This document shows, piece after piece, positions 23,954 through 36,012 of a stretch of DNA of 64,000 nt (the first letter of the stretch is position 1; each line of letters begins with the position of its first letter). The position numbers and the translations under genes were made by a program. Under the pieces are notes generated by a model. It saw only the letters and a list, made by a program, of their open reading frames with translations, searched no databases and was not told where the DNA came from. The DNA comes from Marasmius tenuissimus (taxonomy: Eukaryota > Basidiomycota > Agaricomycetes > Agaricales > Marasmiaceae): NCBI GenBank assembly GCA_029532415.1, contig JAQOTA010000057.1, positions 744,001 to 808,000 of the forward strand, read 5' to 3'.

Positions 23954-24049
23954 GGCTGTAAGAGGGAATCGAACCCCCGGCGGGTCGAGTCCCAGATATT
24001 GACTATTGCCCTATGGCAACAACCCAGGTTACCATTACCCCATTAATGC
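23954..24049 (-). pseudogene. Decayed tRNA-Gly in duplication copy A
   Basis: Counterpart of the intact tRNA-Gly(GCC) at 48105-48199. The B box and 5' acceptor GCATTAA are present, but the 3' acceptor strand reads TTACAGCC, so the stem no longer pairs. The anticodon stem carries a G-to-A/C-to-T type change (GGGTTG for GGGTCG). Confidence 0.65.
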
Positions 24050-24219
24050 TTCTTTGCGTGTACGTGTATATAGATATCATGTATCAACTTGAGTATGGAA
24101 GCAAATGACATATGAAGGTCAGTCTGAGTGAGTATTCGAGTGTAGATTTTATATGTTTCCGAAAGAGCTAGTAGACAAGGAGATGAGAAAAAAGATAAGC
24201 TTTCACTGAAAACTCCATC

Positions 24220-24320
24220 TGCCCCAGTGAAGCTCAAGCTCATGACCTTCTGATTGATAATCTGCACTGCGTTTTCCTAGTGATAACAGTCAGACGCTGT
24301 AACCAACTCAGCCATGGGGC
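24220..24320 (-). pseudogene. Decayed tRNA-Asn in duplication copy A (minus strand)
   Basis: Counterpart of 48372-48464. The acceptor stem is intact. The T arm reads CATGAGCTTGAGCTTCACTGG instead of the intact TTCGAGCCTCAC form, and the anticodon stem has lost pairing (CTGAC/ATCAG). It carries a longer intron. Confidence 0.65.
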
Positions 24321-25058
24321 ATGTACCAGTTCAGAAAATTGAGGCAATGAAGTATTGCCCTCTTATTTCAGATCTGTAGTTCGAACAGATGATAAAACAG
24401 GCAAGAGAATTCTGATTATTCAGTACATACGCTGGCCTATTTATACAGAAAGAGTACCAGGCAGCCAAGTCTGTTGCTACAGTGTCTGGTGGATACGCTA
24501 CAAGAGATAAATACTAAACTACACTGTCTGGTGGATACTACAAGTCTGTCTGAGTCAAAGTCAGTCTGTATGTGGAGAGAAGTGGGGAGAGCACCGGTTG
24601 ATGTTCTCGGCCAGGTACCAGTATTAAGGATGTGGAAGGGAGCATATGGCCCGCAGGTCCGGGGAAACATACAAGTCCAAACACCAGGATAACAGCAATA
24701 TAACACCACAAGTGGAATTGGAATAATGGTGTCATTGTCGTCATCTGCAGGATAGGTTTATTTCCGACTCACTTCTCCCAATCTGAGTCAACTTGTCCAC
24801 AAACCTCCACCTCGGGTTCCCCACAGCCCCTTTTTGATGTTCCTTGGGGGTATCGGTATTGTCATCAACAACAGTAACAGTGAATGGGATATGGTCCAAT
24901 CCAAGAGCTCCGCACCACACAATTGCTAACAGTTATGCGGGGAGCCAGTCTTTGGTTTCTAACTACCACCATCACAATGAGTCCATGAAGACATTGACAA
25001 ACTGGAACAACATGACTATCACGGCCTAGAAATATGGACAGCGCAACTCAGAATGGTA

Positions 25059-26693
25059 CAGTCGCTCAAAAAACTGGCCAAATGTTGGGGTACCCCATAA
25101 AGAATGGCCCATATCTCCATCATGAAGCATGATTACCTAATACTCTAGATACACAAAATGGACCCTGAAAGCATTACTTTCAGGTGCAGTTTACCCCATT
25201 GGATCAGCTCCCAGTGTGGAGATATTCCACATTCAAGTCAAAATTGCATTTGGCCAGTTTTTTGACCGGGGGGTCAAAATCAGTAATGTTGAGGAGTAAT
25301 TCGATTGTGTTGTAAGATATGACATCAGTATGACTTCAGACTTTTGACAGCATCATCTATGATGTCTTGAGTGACATCATGTACTCCACTGGACATTATA
25401 AAAGGCTTGAGCATCTTTGAGATGGGGCACCAACATGCGCCCCCTCTCTAAAGCTAAACAAAAGCTTATCCTGGAACTTGCTGCAGATCCCAGCCTTTCT
25501 GCCAGGGATATTGCAGCCAAAGTGCATTGTAGCAAGACCACAGTCACCAACTACATCAACAAACTGCTCCCTGACAAGGAGAACCCTTGTGGTGGCCGTC
25601 CCAAGAAACTCAACCCCTGTGATGAACACCATATTCTGACACAAATCTGCACTGGTGCTTCCAAGGATGCCTCTCACATGACCCAAACACTCAACACTGT
25701 CCTGGACTCCCCTATCACTCCACAAACCACCAGAAATCTCCTTCACAAGCATCATATGTATGCCACAAAACAGAAAAAGAAACCACTACTCAAGCCATAC
25801 CACAAGTGGGGCAGATTGGCATGGGCACGGAAGCACATGAACTGGACAGTGGAAGACTGGAAAAGGCTTCTATTCACAGATGAGTCCAAGGTGAACCAAT
25901 ATGAGTCAGATGGGAGGTCATATGTGTGGAAAACAAAGGGAGATCCACTACTCGAGCAGGAGGTGAAGGAAACTGTGAAGTTTGGGGGAGGGAATATAAT
26001 GGTTTGGGGATGTATGAGCTGGAATGGTGTGGGGCAGTTGGTGGAGGTTGAAGGGAGGATGGATGCACAGCAGTATGTGGACATTTTGGAGGAGCATTTG
26101 CCAATTAGCAGGGAAAAATCTCAATCTTTCTTCTGACGAATTCATCTTTCAACAAGATAATGACCCCAAACACACATCAAAATTGGCCTCCAAGTGGTTC
26201 AAAGACAATGAAATTGAGGTTATGGAGTGGCCTTCCCAGTCTCCTGACCTCAACCCCATTGAGAACCTTTGGAAACACCTTAAAAGTCGACTTACAGGCT
26301 ATGATGCACCCCCTTCTGGAGTTTATGAATTGTGGGACAGGGCAGCAGAGGAGTGGGTGAAGATTGAGGTGGAAGTGTGTCAGAAGCTGATAGAAAGTAT
26401 GCATAGACGGTGTGCTGCAGTCATCAAGGCCAAGGGAGGCCATACAAAGTACTAGAATGTAAAATCCACTGATTTTAACCCCCCAGTCAAAAAACTGGCC
26501 AAATGCAATTTTGACTTGAATGTGGAATATCTCCACACTGGGAGCTGATCCAATGGGGTAAACTGCACCTGAAAGTAATGCTTTCAGGGTCCATTTTGTG
26601 TATCTAGAGTATTAGGTAATCATGCTTCATGATGGAGATATGGGCCATTCTTTATGGGGTACCCCAACATTTGGCCAGTTTTTTGGGCGACTG
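25059..26693 (+). mobile_element. Tc1/mariner element, 1635 bp, long TIRs
   Basis: Both ends read CAGTCGC(T/C)CAAAAAACTGG inward and are flanked by TA (25057-25058 and 26694-26695). The inverted repeats run about 210-240 bp each (for example CACACTGGGAGCTGATCC on the right is the inverse of 25206-25223). It contains one transposase reading frame. The pre-insertion sequence is preserved at 48880-48890 in copy B, which confirms the boundaries. Confidence 0.92.
25435..26455 (+). pseudogene. Tc1-family DD34E transposase, one frameshift
   Basis: N-terminal helix-turn-helix (LSKAKQKLILELAADPSLSA, then SKTTVTNYINKLL) and a GRP(K) hook, followed by the DDE core: LLFTDESKVNQYE (first Asp), FIFQQDNDPKHTSK (second Asp) and QSPDLNPIENLW (Glu). 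Thirty-four residues separate the second Asp from the Glu, so it is DD34E, as in Tc1. At 26105-26115 (CATTTGCCAATTAGCAG) the frame shifts by one base; no splice sites explain it. The catalytic residues survive on both sides, so inactivation looks recent. The first ATG in frame is used as start. Confidence 0.88.
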
Positions 26694-26880
26694 TACATTT
26701 CTTATTGCTGGCGTCAGCATAGCGATATTTCTGATGGTTTTTGGCTCGTTTTTCGATACCCAACAGCAAGCACAGGCTTTGAGAACCTGATGGTAGATTT
26801 TATAGCGGGGACTATCGGCATATGGACACGTTTGGCCTGGTCATTTTCATTTGCAGGCTAACAAACCCATTCGTTGTAAA

Positions 26881-29460
26881 GCGCCACTCGCGGTGTATAA
26901 TAAAATCTAACTCGTAGGTCAAATCCTCCCAACACTCAAGAGTGTAGCTGAAGGGTGCGGGAATCGGGGATCGGCGTTGATCGTAGGTTCCGCTCTTAGC
27001 CAGACTGCAATAGTAGGCTGAAGGAAATCTGACTCAAGAAACTATCCAACTAAGGTAGCTTCGCCTCTGAAACCAGTTCGGAGGTCAAAAGTGGGGTTCG
27101 GAAGAGAGGTTTATAGGTTGTTTCGGGGAGTGTAGAGTTTGTTTGGTGCTTCGGAAGTGCGTTCTTAGGCTTCAACTAGCTTCAGAACCACTCGAACAGC
27201 GAGGGGCAACAAGACAATCAAATCAAACAATGGCAATAAGACTCCAATCAAGTCTGTCAATGACCGAAGACCAACTGTCAACGGCGAACAATATCCTCAG
27301 CTCAATTAGCTTCGGAGGTTCAACAATAGCTCAGCCAGTCAAGTCAGTGTCGCAGACAAACAATGCAAAGTCAAGGTCAAGCAAGTGTTCAATGGATTTT
27401 CTAGGTTTGGGCAAACAAAGTTCTATTCCGTTCTAATGTCTCTCCAGAAGCGCTCCCGAGTCAACTGACTACCCAACAAGTGGAATAGCTTCGTATCCTC
27501 TGAATACTAATCGTACGGATTGCTTGGGGATTCTTGATGAAAACCCCACTGTTTATATACTCTAGGATGCTCTAATTCTACCAAATTGTACAAATATCGA
27601 ATAAACCATGCCTCGGAGGCATAAACTACCTACTTTGGAATATACTTGGAGAGTTTTGTGTTTAATCTACGCTTTTGAACCCCAAAGTCAAAACCAATAA
27701 TTTGTTTCGGAAGTATCATCAGCCTTGAACATTCTCTAACATTCTTTTCTTCCGGGTCTCTCCTATCAATGGTTCCGTTCTGCCTATCTGCCTCCGCAGC
27801 ATTGATTCTCCGGTTCTAGACCCTTCAATAGTCATAGGTCATCCTGTTCTGTCTGCCTCCGAAGCATATACTCCCTTTATCTGAAGCAAAGTACGTGCCT
27901 CCGAAGTGCTACTAGATGCCTATATTCATGGAGTTACCCAGCCGTTCTTAGACAGGTCGATGTCCTTCCATAGCTCGGATAATTCTGACGTCCTGCCATC
28001 CATATGGCCGCCCCACTATATCCAATCTTGGTGCCTTGGATACCGGGTAATAGTTCAATGGTTCAGCCAGAACTCCTACTCGATTCTTTGGTACACCATT
28101 CCTTTCTTTCTAGTCCCTTGCCTCCCAGTGCAGTTGAGCACTGTGTTTTGCCACCAGCACCAACTATGCCCTTAGTACAGTCAATATCTCCATGTACGAG
28201 TACAAGGGAGGTACCTTGACGGTGCAACCCCTTCGATCACTTCTCGATCATTGTTTAGCGCCCAGTGCCTGGTTCGGATCCACGCCTCCGAAGCGCTAAT
28301 TTCCTAGTTTCCGAAGTAAAATTTCCATTTCAGCGGCCAGTCCAGAGGTCAGTAAAAGCAAGTGCTAGGTTGTCCCAATTCCTTGCTTACTTTTCCCCGA
28401 GCGTACTATGGCACGCTTGCATAACATTGAAGACCACTTTCGCAACTTACTCTATAGTAAGCCTTTCTACTTTTCTAGATTCCGAGGCGGCCTTCTGACT
28501 TCCTCTCCAGAGTTGTATAAGCTCTGGTGGTATCCAGAAGATTACTCTGATAAGATCAAGGAGCGCCGCATCATCCTACCCATTCCACTCGACGCAGAAC
28601 GAGAAGCTATCCTCGGAATCATCTTCCAGCAGTTCTTCCTCAGTTGCCACAGATCCGTCTACTGGGGCTACGTGATTCTTACGACATGATCCAGGACGAA
28701 ATCTATCTCTGCAAGGACACCTTTGACCACTTCATTCCTCACGACGCCAGGTCTGTCATCAACATGGTCGCCGAGTCCATTGCTCGAGTTGGTTTCCTTG
28801 ACTTCAAAACCGCTCGCACTCCTGGAGCCGTCAACGCTTGGATCGACGCCGTCGTCAGCTGTGCTGAGTGCCCAGCGCCTCCGAAGCTTGACTATACCAA
28901 GCTCTCGTTCTTCAAGTACTCCCCTGTCATGGGTCGTTGGCTCTCTCAATCCTTTTCTTTCTATAATCCTATTTTATGCGATCCATTCTATACCGATTAT
29001 CTAGATCATGGAACCTTCATTGATTCTTATTATCCTGAAGATTCCGACGTAGATAATTACTTCGGTTGGGATGAGGTAGCTCTAGCCAATATGGATGACT
29101 AGCGTAACCTGTAGTATACCTAGTATACTTGAATCAATCATGCTTCCAAAGCAAGGCCTCGACCTTATACCAAGCTTCTGAGGCTCGACTTAGTCTCGCT
29201 TTCCAACCATCCATGCTTCCGCGGTGACCTCCTCTGTCTATCCATACTAGTACGGGTCTTCGTTAAGTCTGATTCTGTTATTCTAATCCTTAGTACGATG
29301 CCTCCGAGCCACTGGAGATATTCCCTTGTTATGACTACAGGTCCTAGTCGTGCCTCCGAAGTGATACTTTCGTCAGTTATACGACTCCTACAGTTTTCAG
29401 AGATAAGGAGAGACGCCTCCGAGGCGCTATTCTCTCCTTATGCTAGGATCTGAGCCTTTT
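26881..29460. repeat. Palindrome-studded segment, unclassified element
   Basis: The motif GCCTCCGAAGC and its variants (GCTTCGGAAGTGC, ATGCCTCGGAGGCAT, ACGCCTCCGAGGCGC) recur about twenty times, for example at 27148-27160, 27309-27320, 27608-27622, 27853-27867, 27895-27909, 28282-28297, 28875-28889, 29350-29364 and 29413-29427. The segment starts where similarity to copy B of the duplication stops (26878). It ends near a hairpin whose 11-bp arms (ATAAGGAGAGA / TCTCTCCTTAT, 29403-29441) enclose one palindrome. An orphan reading frame lies at 28408-29102. Terminal repeats were not identified, so the element class is unknown. Confidence 0.6.
28408..29102 (+). pseudogene. Orphan protein inside the palindrome segment (one frame change)
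   Basis: Frame 1 from ATG 28408 (MARLHNIEDHFRNLLYSK, then ELYKLWWYPEDYSDKIKERR) and frame 3 to the stop at 29102 join smoothly if one base is gained or lost near 28636-28645 (…FQQFFL / LPQIRLLGL…). The combined product is about 230 aa. It is acidic at the C-terminus (YYPEDSDVDNYFGWDEVALA), rich in Tyr/Phe, without membrane helices or a motif I recognise. The codons look coding-like. It could be a retroelement gag-like protein or the product of an unknown DNA element. Function unknown. Confidence 0.4.
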
Positions 29461-30173
29461 ACTAGCCGCTCGGGACTCGCTCTAGTACTCGTATTACCTA
29501 GTCATTTTCATTTTCTTTTCCTCCCATACCTTCTTTGTCCGACGCTACTGTGCCCAACGAGATGCCTTCTATCTCAATCCATTGGAGGAGTCCTAGTCGA
29601 ATCCAGACTGGATTACAGATGCCCAGGTTTGCGAGCTGTCCGAATCCAGGGGCCAGCAGACTGTTCCCTTTCGTTGGTTCCATCCAGGCCTTTTCTACAA
29701 CATGCCATAGCCACCTGATATGTCATCATGATGATTGAGATTTCCTTTGAGCTGTTTTGTCCAACCCTATGCAATGCTAAAGCGTCTGAAGAAGAATCAG
29801 GCTCAAATGTCCAAGTGATGGGGAAGGCCACTGTAGAGAAGAAACAGCACGGTGCCCCTTTGACAGGCAGCCTGAATGGTGATCAGTCCCACGCGTTGAT
29901 TTGTCTCATGTTTCTGTCCCAAATACCTAGACACTCCATCCAGAGCCAGTACTGATCCCCAGTGAAACCCGGTGACAAGTCCAATTGGGTAGGACAAAGT
30001 TTGATGGCTCTGGATGTTAGACAGAGAGTTCAGACAAGATGTATGACTTGCATAGAATTTTTCGATATCTTGAAAGATCAGCTGGCTGAAACAAAAAAAA
30101 ACAATGCCAAGTTGAAGGCGCCAATGGGAATGAACTTCAACTTGAACAAATCTCAACAATCCCCCCTGACGTC
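29461..30173. other. Left flank of gypsy element, no gene seen
   Basis: Several open stretches occur on both strands, but none has a recognisable domain or a splice model that closes. The 5-bp ATCAA at 30174-30178 is the left target duplication of the gypsy element. Confidence 0.45.
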
Positions 30174-30178
30174 ATCAA

Positions 30179-30404
30179 TGTAAACATACGCTGTGCTTGT
30201 TTATGCATTGTTGTTCTCTGTTTACATGCCAACTATATATAGTCGGCTTCTTGACACGTACTTACTTACTTCTTTTCTTACTTTTGTACTCTCATCATCT
30301 CGCCTGTCCATAGCTTCTCATCACTTACAGAACACGGCTTGGTCCTCTCTAGCTTTCCTCTGTGTGATCCTGACGTTGAGGTGAGAACAGTGTGTTCTCT
30401 TCCA
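30179..30404 (+). repeat. 5' LTR of gypsy element
   Basis: 226 bp, TG...CA. Contains a CTATATATAG box near 30233, a likely TATA element, in a sequence otherwise nearly identical to the 3' LTR. A handful of substitutions separate the two LTRs (CATGCC/TGCGCC, CATCTCG/CATCTTG, GACGTTGAGGTG/GATGTTGAGGGG). Confidence 0.95.
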
Positions 30405-33400
30405 CTTTTTTTTAGATTTGACTTGAGCTTGTTGTCTTTCATTTCTTACACTGTCTTGTTGTTGTTGTCTCACCCTTACATTTTTCCTCACTTTCTTTCA
30501 TTTACTCGTTCAGTTTCCTTTTTTCTTGTCGTGACCTTTCTATTCTTCTACTTTCCGCCTTGGTTACCGCTTTCGCAACCCCTGTTCGTCTTTGTACCCG
30601 TTTCTGTGCGCATATATGCGTGTTTTTCTCTTTTAATTCTCTCAGTTTACGTGTTATCTGCTGTTTCCATTTGTTTTTTGTCCCCGCCATTGAGGTTTGC
30701 CTCTAATTTCATTGTCATTTGCCTGTTTTCTCCGTTGCTGCCTGTTCCACTTTACCTGTGCCTTCGCTGTCCTCATTAGTCTCTTTTCTTTTCTTTTCTC
30801 GCCTGTTGCTGTCTGCCGTTGTTCTCTGCGCTGACACATTTTCTGCAGTCTCCTTGAGCGGGATTCACAAACTGGCTTCTCGTACTGGTACTTGATCCAA
30901 GGACAAAACCACCACAACCTCGGGTTCCTCCTCATCTTCTACTCCTTCCACGAGTGGTCCGAAAACCTCTATGCGTTCTTTATTACAGAAACAGAGCTCC
31001 ACATCGCTCTTGTCCTCCGTTACTCCTACTTCCGCCTCTCCTGGTTCAGCCTCTAGACCAACTCACCCTCCTCTCATCACTCCCCAGGCTTCAAATCGTC
31101 TCTCTCCTGTTCCACAATCTCCTTCTCCTCTCACTCCTATCGACTCGTCCTCTTCTGATTCTTCAGACTCCGATTCAGACTCCCCTACATATACAATGCC
31201 TTCCTCTTCTTCTCTTACCTCTTCTTTGGTCATCACTTCTCAGGGCCCTTGACGTGCCCCTCTCATCTCAGCTCATTGTCTCGCATATAACGACTTCAAG
31301 CTCACCCTTCGCTGCGTTGATTCACATTTCAAGTGCAAGTCTATCACGGACAATGCTGAGAAGAAGTTTATTCTCTCTCGTTGTTTCCAAACTCATGACT
31401 CTTCATTGCCAATGAGGTGGCACATGCTCCTCTCTCTTATGGCGAATTCGTGGCTGCTATTATGCCAGAGATCGTGGGTGCCCAGTGGCAGCGCGACCTC
31501 GCCCTGGAATTGCGCTCTTCAAGGATGCTCTCTCAGCAGTCGGCGGCGTTCAAGAACCTTTGGAACAAGGCGGTTGTCATCAACGCTGACCTGAAAGGTT
31601 CAGTTTATCATTCTACCGACGAGTAGATCCAGGAGAGGGTGCACTCTAACCTCATGCCCTCTTTCAAGTATCATGTTGAAGAGAAGGGTTTCGATGAGCG
31701 CTCGGAGTTCAAGAAATGGCTTGAAGGTCTTACCGTGTTGGCCGAGAAGTATCCCAAGTGGCTCTCAGTTCACCGTGATCAGTGGACAAAGAAGGATGAG
31801 GCCCATTTTTATTTGGCCTGCCCCGCCGCTGCCGTTGCTAATCCTACCCCTCCTCCTCCCCCTCCTCCTCAACTGTCTGCTTCCAACTCCAATTCCTCTC
31901 ATTCCCGCTCTACCCCTGGTGCTCGTGCACCTAACTGATACTTGTTGGTGATCAATCGGTCTTTGGATTGCTCGGATCTGGCCACTGCTTCTGCCATAGC
32001 AAATGGTCTCATTCAGTTCCGTATTCCGGGTATGACCCCAGAGGAATGCCAGGTTTACCAGGACCATAACACCTGCTTCAAGTGTCGGTGCTTCTATGCC
32101 GACCATCATGCTGACAAGTGCAGGGACAACACTCCATTGACAGTGGACTACCAAACTATGACTCCAGCTCTCGCTTCCATTGCAGCTGAGGCACATTGTC
32201 AGACAGGTGCTCCAATTTCATTGGACGCCGTCCTCAAACATGCCCTCAAAAAGCCTGCGGTGTCTACAGTTACCACTTCCTCTGCTGTTCGGGATCTCTC
32301 GTCCATCATGGACAGTCCTCCCGCCCCTGTTGTGGCCCCTCAGCCAGTTGCTGCCATCTTTGGTTCTTCCGTTATGCATGTTGATGCTGGTCCCTCCGTT
32401 TACTCTTTCATGTGTTGCACGGTTTCTCAGCCTGCCTTGGTCGGAACCTCGCATGCTGTTGCTGCTGTGATGGAGGAAATTGTTGATGATGATGACGAGG
32501 ATGACAATTATGAGCCTAGCAGCTTGAGCTCTCGTTCTTCATCCCCTGTTTGTGCTGCGAGCGCTGGTGCTGCCCCCGTGGATGATTGTTCCCGCTTCCT
32601 ATCTCCTTCGCCTGCAGGCAAGGGTAAGGGTCATGCCCGCTCTGAGACTGCCAATGCTGCCGCAAATGTTGATCATGCCTTGAAGAAGCCTCGCCCATCT
32701 GATGTGAGTGGTTCACAACCTGTCCCTGACAAACCCCCTGTTTCTGTTGATCATCTATTCTGGACGGCGGCCCTTACAGGGCCTCATGTTGATTTTCCCT
32801 GCTCTTTCTCATGTCTGGTTGACAGCGGTGCTCATATAAACTTGATTAGTCTTGAAGTCGTCTGGAAATTGGGACTACAATCTCTCAAGTTGCCTGAACC
32901 ATTTTTTGTTGGAGGTTTTGACTCTTCTTCTTTGTCTCCTGCTTCTCGTTTGGATTCCTTTGTTTGACTGAAATTTTCTGACCCTTCATGGAAATGGACC
33001 TCACGTACTGTTAAGCTTGTTGTCTCTCCAACCCTCTGTTCTCCTGTTGTACTCGGTCTCCCCTTCTTCCATCATAATTCCCTGTTCATTGACCCTCGCT
33101 GCCGTGGGGTTGTCCATTCAGTTACTGGTTTTGACCTCTTGCACTCTGAATTGTACGACTTCCCTCGTGTACCTGTACCTCCTGTAGCTCCACCTGTGAT
33201 TCACCGTTCAAATAGAGATGCTCAGCGTCATTTTGATCAGCTTTGTCGTGTGTCGGCTGCTGAGGTTCGCTCTCGATTTTGCGAGGTGCTTTCTCAACTT
33301 AAGGCTAGGTTACGCATGCGGAAGGAACGTGGTCTATGTGGCTCTGATGTGGTCCAGCCTCTCAATGTTGTGGCTTCGGTACGTGCTAGGTTGGAAGACT

Positions 33401-36012
33401 TGGCTCATCAGGTTTCCTTGCAGGAGAAGGCTGCCGCTATGGTTCATGACTTTGCAGACGTCTTTGGTGATATTCCACACACAGATACCTTGCCCACGGA
33501 TATTGTTTGCGAGGTCAAGTTTAAGGACAGGCATTGGTCTGTCCGCACTTGTTCTTATGCTTCTCCCAAGAAATTCAAGTCAGCTTGGACAACATTGCTT
33601 CAGAAACAACTTGATTTGGGCCGCATGCACCCTTCCTCTTCTCCATATGCTTCTCTGGCCTTTTTGGTTCCCAAGAAGGATCCCAGTGCCTTACCTCGTT
33701 GGGTTAATGATTACCAGACTCTGAATTCCAACACTGTTCCTGATTGTCACCCGCTTCCTCGTATTGATGATATCTTGGTGGATTGTGCTAAAGGAAAGAT
33801 CTGGGCCAAGATGGATATGACAGACAGCTTTTTTCAGACTCGCTTGCATCCTGACTTGATTCCCCTGCTTGCAGTGAATACTCCATTGGGCTTGTACGAA
33901 TGGACTATCATGCCTCAGGGCTTTCGTAATGCACCGGCAGTTCAACAGTGTTGTGTCACTGCTGCACTGCGTCTGTTTATTGGAAAATTCTGTCATGTTT
34001 ATCTCGATGACATTGTTATTTGGTCAGATTCACCAGAAGAACACGCGTCTCACATCTCCCTGATTCTGCAGGCTCTTCGTGATTCCCGGTTGTTTTGCAA
34101 TCCCAAGAAATGTGCCTTTTTTCAGTTGGATCTGGAGTTTCTGGGTCACTGTATCTCTGGTTGTGGCATTGAGGCTGATCCACTGAAGGTTGAGGCCATT
34201 CGTGCCTTCCCCCGTCCTAAGTCCTCCAAGGAGACTTGTCGTTTCTTGGGGATGGTTCGTTTTCTTGCTGGTTACTTGCCAAACCTTGCAGACTTCACTT
34301 GTGTTCTTACCCCGCTGACTCGCAGTGTGATTGCTCCTTCCCCTCCTGGACTGATGAACACGAGGAGGCCTTTTCTCAGGGTCAAGGAGCTGTTACTCTC
34401 TCGGGAGGTGCTTACCTCCATTGACCATGACTCCCCTGGGGATAACAAGATTTTTTTGGTTTGTGATGCTAGTAACTGGTGCACTGGTGCTGTTCTCATG
34501 TGGGGTCCTGACCTTGCAAATGCACGTCTGGTTGCCTTTGACTCGAAGCAGCTCAAGGGGGCTGAATTGCGGTATCCCGTGCATGAGAAGGAACTCCTGT
34601 CCATTGTTCATGCCTTGAAGAAGTGGTGCTCGGAGTGCTTTGGTATGACAGTTCATGTTCTCACTGACCATCACACTCTTGAGAATTTTGAGAATCAAAA
34701 AGATCTCAGTGCCCGTCAACTCCGCTGGCAGGAATTCATGTTGCAGTATGATCTCGTCATTGCATATATCAAGGGTGTGGATAACGCGGCTGCTGCTGCG
34801 CTTTCACGGATACCTGTTAATGAACTTCCGAGTGAGCATATTGCACGTGCTGTCAAGGCTGGTGCGGACTTTCAGCCTTTCCAGGGCTGGTCGCATGTCT
34901 GCCCGGTCTTGAATATCTCTGCAGACCATGAGTTTCTGGCAAATATCAAGAAGGGCTATCTCTCGGACGATCTTGTGGCAAAATTTTCTGCCCCTGGTGT
35001 TTCTGTTCCTGGTGTTGAGTGCTGTGACGGCCTGTGGTTTGTTGGTGGCCGTCTGTTGGTTCCAAAGTTTGGGTCGCTTCGCGAGAACCTGTATTGTCTG
35101 GCTCACAATAGTGCAGGTCACTAGGGTGCAGATAAGTGTTACGCAATGCTGAAGGACTCATATCTTTGGCCCAACATGCGCAGAGATCTGTACAATGTGT
35201 ACGTTCCTTCTTGTGCACAACAAGTCCCGTACTGAGGGTGCGAAGGGCCCTTTACATCCTCTGCCAGTGCCAGATCACTGTTTTGATTCTGTTGCTATTG
35301 ATTTTGTGGGTCCTTTACCTGATGATGATGGTTTTAACTGCATTGTTTTCATGACAGACCGTCTGGGCGCAGATATCCAAGTGGTTCCCTGCTGCACGGA
35401 CATCTCAGCTGAGGATTTTGCTGTGCTGTTCTTCAAGGAGTGGTATTGTGAGAACAGCCTGCCCCTGGATATTGTTTCCAACTGGGATGAACTTTTCATT
35501 TCCAAGTTTTGGCAATCCCTCAATGCTATGATTGGTGTTTCGCTCAAGATGTCCTTGGTTTATCACCCCAAGACCGACGGCTCTTCTGAACACACTAACA
35601 AGACACTTGGTCAGCAGATTCGTTTCCATGTTGAGCGTCAGCAGAAGGGTTGGGTTTGGGCACTGCCTCTTATTCGCTTTCATCTCATGCTCTCTGTCAA
35701 CGCTTCTACTGGGGTCTCAGGCTTTGAATTGAAAACCGGTCGCATTCCCAGGATGATTCCCCCCTTAGTGGATGCTGCCAGCCTGCCCCTGTCCCTCGCT
35801 GGTACTCAGTCAGCCATTAATGCAGCCTCACTATTGACTCAGATCCAGGAGGTTGAGTGCGAAGCTCATGACAGCCTCACCCTGGCCAAGGTCAATCAGT
35901 TGGTGGCCACTAATCGTCATCGCCACAGTGTGGACAAGTTTGAAGCCTTCACAGGCGGAAGGAATACATGAAAAAAGGTGAACACTGTGCCGCTAAATTC
36001 TTCCCCAGGTTC

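Larger units (their letters stand above)
25034..26820 (+). pseudogene. 5' fragment of mitochondrial carrier gene, split by Tc1 element
   Basis: Exon 1 (25034-25055, MDSATQN) and exon 2 (about 26757-26819) are copies of the first two exons of the carrier at 48864-50438. The Tc1 element at 25059-26693 lies at the first intron's start. Sequence of the later carrier exons is absent because the duplication stops in the next intron. Confidence 0.8.
19940..26880. repeat. Segmental duplication copy A (decayed)
   Basis: Collinear blocks match copy B at 43.8-49.1 kb: the 5' exon of the small gene (20.1 kb vs 45.0 kb), tRNA-Asn/Gly cassettes (23.4-24.3 kb vs 47.4-48.5 kb), and the upstream region plus first two exons of the mitochondrial carrier gene (24.7-26.88 kb vs 48.5-49.07 kb). 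Similarity ends at about 26878, inside the second carrier intron. Copy A has TG/CA where copy B has CG at many sites (ACATTGAC vs ACATCGAC, CATGAC vs CACGAC, GCGCAACT vs GCGCGACT). Confidence 0.8.

Noticed and set aside
25396..26104. Minus-strand frames of 76-119 aa across the Tc1 transposase
   Set aside because: Shadows of the transposase coding strand.
30339..31415. Long Leu/Phe/Ser-rich frames in the gypsy leader
   Set aside because: Compositional artefacts of pyrimidine-rich leader DNA and an alternative frame of gag.
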